Positions 43,488 to 52,928 of a stretch of 52,928 nucleotides of DNA are shown here, piece after piece (position 1 is the stretch's first letter; each line of letters starts with the position of its first letter). The position numbers were made by a program, and so were the translations under genes. The DNA comes from Stutzerimonas stutzeri (GTDB lineage: Bacteria; Pseudomonadota; Gammaproteobacteria; Pseudomonadales; Pseudomonadaceae), in assembly GCF_000935215.1 (NCBI RefSeq), contig NZ_JXXD01000009.1, positions 1-52,928 on the forward strand. Direction: 5' to 3'. Under the pieces are notes generated by a model, which saw nothing but the letters and a program-made list of their open reading frames with translations, was not told the DNA's origin and ran no database searches.

Positions 43488-45158
43488 TCAGACGGGCTTC
43501 GCCGCGGCCTCGATCTTGCGGGTAATGTACCACTGCTGAGCGATGGACAGGACGTTGTTGACCACCCAGTACAGCACCAGACCGGCAGGGAACCAGAGGA
43601 AGAAGAAGGTGAAGATCACCGGCAGCAGCTTCATCACTCGCGCCTGCATCGGATCCGGCGGTGTCGGGTTGAGCTGCTGCTGGATGAACATGGTTATGCC
43701 CATGATGATCGGCAGGATGAAGAACGGATCCTTGATCGACAGGTCGGTGATCCAGAACATCCACGGCGCCTGGCGCATCTCGACGCTTTCCAGCAGCACC
43801 CAGTACAGGGCCAGGAATACCGGCATCTGCACCAGGATCGGCAGGCAGCCGCCCAGCGGATTGATCTTTTCCTTCTTGTACAGCTCCATCATCGCCTGGG
43901 ACATCTTCTGGCGGTCGTCGCCATGCTGTTCCTTCAGCGCCTGCATTTTCGGCGACACCGCACGCATGCGCGCCATCGACCGGTAGCTGGCCGCGGAGAG
44001 CGGGAAGAAGGCGAGCTTGATGACGATGGTCAGAACGATGATCGACCAGCCCCAGTTGCCCAGCAGCGCGTGGATGTTTTCCAGCAGCCAGAAGATCGGC
44101 TGAGCGATGAACCAGAGGATGCCGTAGTCGACGGTCAGACGCAGACCGGGGGACAGTTCTTCCAGCTTGTCTTGGCTCTTCGGGCCGGCATACAGCGTGG
44201 CGCCTGTCTCGCCCTGTGCGCCGGCAGGTACGGTAACGGCGGGGCCGGTAAAGCCGATGATGTAGTTGCCCTGGCTGTCCTTGCGCGTCTGTACCTGGTT
44301 GGTATCGCCCGGCTGAGGAATCCAGGCGGTGACGAAATAATGCTGCAGCCAGGCGATCCAGCCACCCTGCACGCTTTCACGCAGATTGCTTTCATCCATG
44401 TCACCCATGGAGACCTTGCGATACGGCTCGTCCTTGGTCCACAGCGCAGCGCCAAGATAGGTAGCGGTGCCGGTGGCGGTGCTCGAGGACGGGTCACCGC
44501 TGTTGTCGCGCTTGAGCTGGCCGAACAGGTAACCGGTCCAGGGTTGAGCGCTCTGGTTGTCGATCAGGTAGTTCACCTTGAGCGCATAGTTGCCGCGCTC
44601 GAGGGTGAAACGCTTGATGTAGTTGACACCATCGGCGCTGTATTTCAGATCGACGACCACCTGGTCCTGACCTTCGGCCAGCTGGTATTCGCTTTTCTCG
44701 CTGCTGTATTGAGGACGACCGCTCGCCTTGTCCGGGCCGTCGCCGATCAGGCCGCTCTGTGCCTCGTAGACACGCTCGCCGCTGCGCTCGAACAGCTGGA
44801 ACGGCACATCGGGACGATCCTGCCGACGCGGGTACTGCGGCAGATGCAGTTCGACGATGTCGCCGCCGCGCGGATCGATGGCCACATCCAGCACGTCGCT
44901 GCGCACACGAATCAGCTGGCTGCTCGGCGCGTTAGCCGGCAGAGCGCTGGCTTGCTGCTGGCCGGCAACCGCGGGCACGTCGCCAGCGGTGCCTTCACTG
45001 TTGGCGGCCGGGCTATCCGGAAGAGCCGGTGCGCCCGGCTGGCTTTGCGCGGTTTCGGTCGGTAGGGCTGCCTGACCGTAGTCCTGATTCCATTGAAGAA
45101 CCATCAGGTAGGCAACGACTGCTAATGCGACGAGCAGTATCGAGCGTTTGATATCCAT
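43488..45158 (-). CDS. yidC: Membrane protein insertase YidC
   Basis: 556 residues. N-terminal TM (MDIKRSILLVALAVVAYLMV), a Pro/Ala-rich linker, the large periplasmic beta domain, and the C-terminal Oxa1 core with AMMELYKKEKINPLGGCLPIL. Inserts proteins into the inner membrane, with or without SecYEG. Standard rpmH-rnpA-yidD-yidC order. Confidence 0.97.
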   Translation of the reverse strand: MDIKRSILLVALAVVAYLMVLQWNQDYGQAALPTETAQSQPGAPALPDSPAANSEGTAGDVPAVAGQQQASALPANAPSSQLIRVRSDVLDVAIDPRGGDIVELHLPQYPRRQDRPDVPFQLFERSGERVYEAQSGLIGDGPDKASGRPQYSSEKSEYQLAEGQDQVVVDLKYSADGVNYIKRFTLERGNYALKVNYLIDNQSAQPWTGYLFGQLKRDNSGDPSSSTATGTATYLGAALWTKDEPYRKVSMGDMDESNLRESVQGGWIAWLQHYFVTAWIPQPGDTNQVQTRKDSQGNYIIGFTGPAVTVPAGAQGETGATLYAGPKSQDKLEELSPGLRLTVDYGILWFIAQPIFWLLENIHALLGNWGWSIIVLTIVIKLAFFPLSAASYRSMARMRAVSPKMQALKEQHGDDRQKMSQAMMELYKKEKINPLGGCLPILVQMPVFLALYWVLLESVEMRQAPWMFWITDLSIKDPFFILPIIMGITMFIQQQLNPTPPDPMQARVMKLLPVIFTFFFLWFPAGLVLYWVVNNVLSIAQQWYITRKIEAAAKPV

Positions 45159-45160
45159 GG

Positions 45161-45406
45161 TTACTCGGCCATCGGAGATGAATTGGAGGTGTTATGGGAA
45201 GGCACGGGATCGTAGCCGCCGGGGTTCCACGGATGGCAGCGCCCTAACCTGCGCAGGCTCAGCCAGCCACCATGCAACAGGCCATGAGTTTCGATGGCCT
45301 CGAGTGCATAGCAGGAGCAGCTTGGATAGAAACGGCAGTGACTGGCCATCATCGGACTGATGGCGTACTGGTAGACTCTGATCGAAGCGATGGCCAATTT
45401 ACGCAT
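45161..45406 (-). CDS. yidD: Membrane protein insertion efficiency factor YidD
   Basis: 81 residues. Signature [19 protein letters not shown] and [17 protein letters not shown]. Amphipathic membrane-associated protein; overlaps the rnpA end by 8 bp and precedes yidC by 2 bp. Confidence 0.95.
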   Translation of the reverse strand: MRKLAIASIRVYQYAISPMMASHCRFYPSCSCYALEAIETHGLLHGGWLSLRRLGRCHPWNPGGYDPVPSHNTSNSSPMAE

Positions 45407-45794
45407 GGGTGCTGTTGGCGGCTCCAGGTTCGACGGCGGTCTTGGATGGACTGCGTGACAGTCGCTTCCAGAGCTTGGCGAATTGCTTCGCCAGTTCGGG
45501 ATTGTCCAGATCAGCCAATCCCTTGCGGGCGACGATCACGATGTCCCAGCCCACCAGATCCGACTGGTGATGGCGAAAGGTCTCACGTATCTGCCGCTTG
45601 ATGCGGTTACGTTCGACCGAAAGCTTGACGCTTTTCTTGCCGATCACTAGCCCAAGGCGGGGGTGTTGCAGATCGTTCTCACGTGCCAGCAGCAGGACGT
45701 TCCTGCCAGGCACCTTACCGGAAGGGGAGTCGAAGACTGCCTTGAATTGGCGGGGAGTCAGCAGTCGCTTTTCCCGGCCGAAGCCCCGACTCAC
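45399..45794 (-). CDS. rnpA: Ribonuclease P protein component RnpA
   Basis: 131 residues, basic. [16 protein letters not shown]-binding motif and [20 protein letters not shown] start. Protein cofactor of RNase P for tRNA 5' maturation. 14 bp after rpmH. Confidence 0.96.
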   Translation of the reverse strand: MSRGFGREKRLLTPRQFKAVFDSPSGKVPGRNVLLLARENDLQHPRLGLVIGKKSVKLSVERNRIKRQIRETFRHHQSDLVGWDIVIVARKGLADLDNPELAKQFAKLWKRLSRSPSKTAVEPGAANSTHA

Positions 45795-45808
45795 TACCTG
45801 TTCCGATA

Positions 45809-45943
45809 TCAGACGGTCAGACGCTTGCGGCCTTTGGCGCGACGACGCGACAGAACCTGACGACCGTTCTTGGTGGCCATACGGGCACGGAAGCCGTGAG
45901 TACGAGCGCGCTTGATGGTGCTGGGCTGGAAAGTGCGTTTCAT
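45809..45943 (-). CDS. rpmH: 50S ribosomal protein L34
   Basis: 44 residues: [18 protein letters not shown]..., ending GRKRLTV. Universally conserved L34; position between oriC and rnpA is typical. Confidence 0.98.
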
Positions 45944-46459
45944 GGTGCGTTTACCTGGTGATTCATTGCGGGCCGGAATGGCCCCCTTTTAAGAGACCGG
46001 CGATTGTAGAGAAGCTATCGAGCCAGGTCAATTTCCAACCAGCCCTGCATGGATGAAAAATATAAGAGGAAAAGAAATATAAGCTCTTAAGATGTAATGC
46101 TTATATATGTGCAGCACCTTTTCTGTGGATAGATGGCTACAGACCTTAGGAGACGGGCACTCCCGCGAATGCAAACCTGGTGCGAAAGCGGTGCTCACCC
46201 CGTGCAGAGGCTCTGCGCAAGCTGTGGATTAAAACGCAAGATATCCACAGGTGGTGTTAATCAGTGCTTTTGAACAGGCTTGACCACTGCCCTCAGGGGG
46301 GGGTTATCAACAGACTTGGTGACAATGCTTTTCCATGCGTTGAGTGGTTGACCAGACCTAGGGTATCCCGTCCTGCGCTTCAGGTTTGTTGTGGATAACC
46401 TGAGGGCGCGCCGTTACAATGGCCGCCGTCTTACCTCGACTGAGTCGATAGGAGCTTCC
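45944..46459. other. Replication origin oriC between rpmH and dnaA
   Basis: AT-rich DUE-like stretch (46055-46120). DnaA-box-like sites: TGTGGATAG (46124), TGTGGATTA (46223), ATATCCACA (46241), TTATCAACA (46304) and perfect TGTGGATAA (46390). ACTGCCCTCAGG precedes a G-run (46287-46303). This is the standard pseudomonad oriC position. No gene in this stretch. Confidence 0.85.
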
Positions 46460-47905
46460 GTGTCGGTGGAACTTTGGCAGCAGTGTGTTGAGCTTTTGCG
46501 CGATGAACTGCCTGCTCAGCAATTCAACACATGGATTCGTCCACTACAGGTGGAAGGCGATGGTGATGAGCTGCGCGTCTATGCGCCCAATCGCTTCGTG
46601 CTCGACTGGGTCAACGAAAAGTACCTTTCCCGATTGTTGGAACTGCTGTCGGAGCGTTCAAGCGGAATCGCTCCGGCGCTTACTCTCCTTATAGGCAGTA
46701 AACGGACGTCATCCGCCGCTCTTCCTTCGGCTGCTGCTGCACGTGCTCAGCCACAGCCAATGGCAGTAAGCGCGCCTGCGCCGGCCATGCAGGCGCCACG
46801 CTTCGAGCCGTTGTCGGCTGACAACAGTGAACCCGAGCAGCCGCGTGTCGAGCGTACCGTGCAGGTCGAGGGTGGGCTCAAGCACACCAGCTACCTGAAC
46901 CGGACCTTTACCTTCGAAAATTTCGTCGAGGGCAAATCCAACCAGTTGGCGCGAGCCGCTGCCTGGCAGGTTGCCGACAATCCCAAGCATGGCTACAACC
47001 CGCTTTTTCTGTACGGCGGTGTTGGCCTGGGTAAGACCCACCTGATGCATGCAGTGGGTAATCACCTGCTGAAGAAGAACCCCAACGCCAAAGTGGTTTA
47101 CCTGCACTCCGAGCGTTTCGTGGCCGATATGGTCAAGGCACTGCAGCTCAATGCCATCAACGAGTTCAAGCGCTTTTATCGCTCGGTCGATGCGCTGCTG
47201 ATCGACGATATCCAGTTCTTCGCCAAAAAAGAGCGTTCGCAAGAAGAGTTCTTTCACACCTTCAACGCGCTGCTCGAAGGTGGCCAGCAGGTCATCCTCA
47301 CCAGTGACCGCTATCCCAAGGAAATCGACGGCCTTGAGGAACGTCTGAAATCGCGTTTTGGCTGGGGGCTGACCGTTGCCGTTGAGCCGCCCGAGCTTGA
47401 GACTCGTGTAGCGATCCTGATGAAGAAGGCGGACCAGGCGAAGGTGGACCTGCCCCACGACGCGGCTTTCTTCATTGCCCAGCGGATCCGTTCGAACGTC
47501 CGTGAACTCGAAGGAGCGCTGAAGCGGGTCATCGCCCATGCTCACTTCATGGGGCGCGATATCACGATCGAACTGATTCGCGAATCGCTGAAGGACTTGC
47601 TGGCGTTGCAGGATAAACTGGTCAGCGTCGACAATATCCAGCGCACCGTGGCCGAATACTACAAGATCAAGATCTCTGACTTGCTGTCGAAGCGGCGATC
47701 GCGATCGGTCGCCCGACCGCGGCAGGTGGCCATGGCCCTGTCCAAGGAGCTGACCAACCACAGCCTCCCTGAGATCGGCGACGCGTTCGGTGGGCGGGAT
47801 CACACCACGGTTCTGCATGCTTGCCGTAAGATCGCCGAACTACGGGAAACTGACGCGGATATACGTGAAGATTACAAGAATTTGCTGCGAACTTTGACAA
47901 CCTGA
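46460..47905 (+). CDS. dnaA: Chromosomal replication initiator DnaA
   Basis: 481 residues from a GTG at 46460 with AGGAG at 46450, giving the conserved [13 protein letters not shown]. Domain I oligomerisation, Ala/Pro-rich linker domain II, AAA+ with [10 protein letters not shown] and LLIDDIQF, and domain IV DNA-binding ending with [16 protein letters not shown]. Binds the boxes immediately upstream. Confidence 0.97.
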   Translation: MSVELWQQCVELLRDELPAQQFNTWIRPLQVEGDGDELRVYAPNRFVLDWVNEKYLSRLLELLSERSSGIAPALTLLIGSKRTSSAALPSAAAARAQPQPMAVSAPAPAMQAPRFEPLSADNSEPEQPRVERTVQVEGGLKHTSYLNRTFTFENFVEGKSNQLARAAAWQVADNPKHGYNPLFLYGGVGLGKTHLMHAVGNHLLKKNPNAKVVYLHSERFVADMVKALQLNAINEFKRFYRSVDALLIDDIQFFAKKERSQEEFFHTFNALLEGGQQVILTSDRYPKEIDGLEERLKSRFGWGLTVAVEPPELETRVAILMKKADQAKVDLPHDAAFFIAQRIRSNVRELEGALKRVIAHAHFMGRDITIELIRESLKDLLALQDKLVSVDNIQRTVAEYYKIKISDLLSKRRSRSVARPRQVAMALSKELTNHSLPEIGDAFGGRDHTTVLHACRKIAELRETDADIREDYKNLLRTLTT

Positions 47906-47938
47906 GTGCGACCTAATCTATAGGCAAGGGACCAGACC

Positions 47939-49042
47939 ATGCATTTCTCCATTCAGCGCGAAGCCCTGTTGAAACCCCTGCAGCTGGTTGCTGGCGTCGT
48001 TGAGCGCCGTCAGACCTTGCCGGTGCTGTCCAACGTACTGCTTGTGGTGCAAGGACAGCAATTGTCGCTGACCGGTACCGATCTCGAAGTCGAACTGGTC
48101 GGCCGTGTTGCCCTTGAAGAGGCCGCCGAGCCAGGCGAGATCACCGTTCCGGCGCGCAAACTCATGGACATTTGCAAGAGCCTGCCGAGCGATGCGCTGA
48201 TCAATATCCGTCTCGATGATCAGAAGGTTGTTATCAAGTCCGGGCGCAGCCGCTTTACCCTTTCAACTTTGCCGGCCAATGACTTCCCTACGGTCGAAGA
48301 AGGCCCAGGTTCGCTTTCCTTCACCGTCGAACAGGGCAAGCTGCGCAAGCTGATCGAGCGCAGCAGCTTTGCCATGGCGCAGCAGGACGTTCGCTACTAC
48401 CTCAACGGTATGCTCATCGAAGTTTCAAGCGGAATGCTGCGCGCGGTAGCGACGGACGGCCACCGCCTGGCGATGTGCTCGATGCAGGCGGGGATCGAGC
48501 AACCCGATCGGCATCAGGTCATCGTGCCGCGTAAGGGTATCCTCGAGCTCGCGCGGCTGCTCAACGATCAGGACGCCGAGGTCAGCATCGTTCTGGGCCA
48601 GCACCATATTCGCGCCACCACTGGCGAGTTCACCTTCACCTCCAAGCTGGTGGACGGCAAGTTCCCGGACTATGAGCGCGTACTGCCGCGTGGTGGCGAC
48701 AAGCTTGTGGTAGGAGATCGTCAGTTGCTGCGTGAAGCGTTCAGTCGCACGGCGATTCTCTCCAACGAAAAGTACCGCGGCATTCGTCTGCAGCTGGAAA
48801 GTGGGCTATTGAAGATTCAGGCGAACAACCCCGAACAGGAAGAAGCTGAGGAAGAGGTTGCGGTCGACTACAACGGCAGTTCGTTGGAGATCGGTTTCAA
48901 CGTCAGCTATCTGCTCGATGTGCTGGGCGTGATGACCACCGAACAGGTGCGTCTGATTCTGTCTGACGCGAACAGCAGTGCTCTGGTTCAGGAATTCGAT
49001 AACGACGATTCCGCATATGTCGTGATGCCGATGCGTCTGTAA
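47939..49042 (+). CDS. dnaN: DNA polymerase III beta sliding clamp
   Basis: 367 residues. Starts MHFSIQREALLKPLQLVAGVVERRQTLPVLSN, ends SAYVVMPMRL with the PMRL clamp terminus. Processivity clamp ring. 33 bp after dnaA. Confidence 0.98.
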   Translation: MHFSIQREALLKPLQLVAGVVERRQTLPVLSNVLLVVQGQQLSLTGTDLEVELVGRVALEEAAEPGEITVPARKLMDICKSLPSDALINIRLDDQKVVIKSGRSRFTLSTLPANDFPTVEEGPGSLSFTVEQGKLRKLIERSSFAMAQQDVRYYLNGMLIEVSSGMLRAVATDGHRLAMCSMQAGIEQPDRHQVIVPRKGILELARLLNDQDAEVSIVLGQHHIRATTGEFTFTSKLVDGKFPDYERVLPRGGDKLVVGDRQLLREAFSRTAILSNEKYRGIRLQLESGLLKIQANNPEQEEAEEEVAVDYNGSSLEIGFNVSYLLDVLGVMTTEQVRLILSDANSSALVQEFDNDDSAYVVMPMRL

Positions 49043-49051
49043 ACCAGCTTC

Positions 49052-52575
<3,524 letters not shown>

Positions 52576-52619
52576 TCCGCCTGTCGACGGGCAGATAAAT
52601 TGTCATGTTTGTGCAAGTT

Positions 52620-52633
52620 ATTGTCATGACAAT
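52620..52633. repeat. Palindrome after gyrB
   Basis: ATTGTCATGACAAT (52620-52633), perfect 14-bp palindrome between the gyrB stop and its terminator; a TGTCATG copy lies 20 bp before. May be an operator or part of an antiterminator fold. Confidence 0.35.
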
Positions 52634-52644
52634 TTCTGTCACTA

Positions 52645-52669
52645 CCCCGGCCTAGCGCCGGGGTTTTTC
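52645..52669 (+). terminator. Terminator of the dnaA-dnaN-recF-gyrB run
   Basis: CCCCGGC (52645-52651), CTAGC, GCCGGGG (52657-52663) followed by TTTTT. Confidence 0.9.
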
Positions 52670-52928
52670 TTTGTCGATCAGGCTCTTAGGCATAGCCACA
52701 CAGTACCGCATAGATTTGCAGTGTAGTGAAGCTACAAGGAAGGGGCAAAAAAGCTCGTTTTCGCGTGGACGAATTCTGGGAGATTCGGCGGGACGGCTGG
52801 AGCGCTGCAATTTATGCCAATCAAAAAGGCATCGCCCATCAGCAATGATTACTGATGGGAAGTGCGATGCGACACGCTTGCGGCTTCTTTAAAACGAACC
52901 GCATGCTGATGTGCCTGCCACCCTGCCA
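52670..52928. other. Gene-free right edge with a long nested hairpin
   Basis: No supported coding frame in 260 bp. A two-part inverted repeat, GCATCGC-CCATCAG (52829-52842) with CTGATGG-N6-GCGATGC (52852-52870), gives a 14-bp stem broken by one bulge, loop CAATGATTA. It may be a REP-like element or the edge of another gene or element beyond the window. Confidence 0.4.

Noticed and set aside
43473..45065. 530-codon plus-strand frame across yidC
   Set aside because: Antisense shadow of yidC without signal or domain.

Overview
The window is chromosomal DNA from a Pseudomonas-group gammaproteobacterium, most likely Stutzerimonas/Pseudomonas stutzeri-like. The backbone from about 25.85 kb to the right edge has the classic pseudomonad origin layout: glmS-glmR-glmU, the nine-gene atp operon (atpI to atpC), parB-parA-rsmG-mnmG, mnmE-yidC-yidD-rnpA-rpmH, then, diverging, dnaA-dnaN-recF-gyrB. 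The replication origin lies between rpmH and dnaA. A second DnaA-box-rich, AT-rich region with a matching arrangement lies between mnmG and mnmE. Two parS centromere sites sit inside recF.

Everything from the left edge to about 25,850 is accessory DNA carried by a Tn7-like transposon. A tnsA-tnsB-tnsC-tnsD operon (25.6 to 19.6 kb, minus strand), followed by an unrecognised fifth frame, abuts three 20-bp-spaced repeats and a TGT end only 22 bp past the glmS stop codon. This is the attTn7 position and orientation. The left end of the element is not in the window, so the element is longer than 25.8 kb.

The cargo is a copper-handling island. It holds copA (multicopper oxidase), a Met/His-rich protein, copB and a His-tailed cytochrome c in one minus-strand run. 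Beside it are a DUF411 (CopG-like) gene, copZ, a Cu-translocating P-type ATPase with YHS domain and a DUF2933 gene. Then follow copR-copS and a Cys-rich copper-storage-like four-helix-bundle protein. CopR-box-like dyads precede copA, copR, the storage protein and probably others; copZ has a textbook CueR-type promoter. Three paralogues of a small secreted protein are scattered through the island. A degraded dsbD and an apparently start-less copG show erosion.

At the left edge a separate GC-rich module encodes an NAD(P)H/FAD/2Fe-2S reductase, a probable di-heme membrane cytochrome b and a seven-heme periplasmic cytochrome c. It looks like an electron conduit from cytoplasm to periplasm. Between it and the copper genes lie DUF1622, DUF2790 and DUF305 genes and a decayed IS1595-like transposase. 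The island is a mosaic, with GC-rich and AT-richer pieces next to each other.
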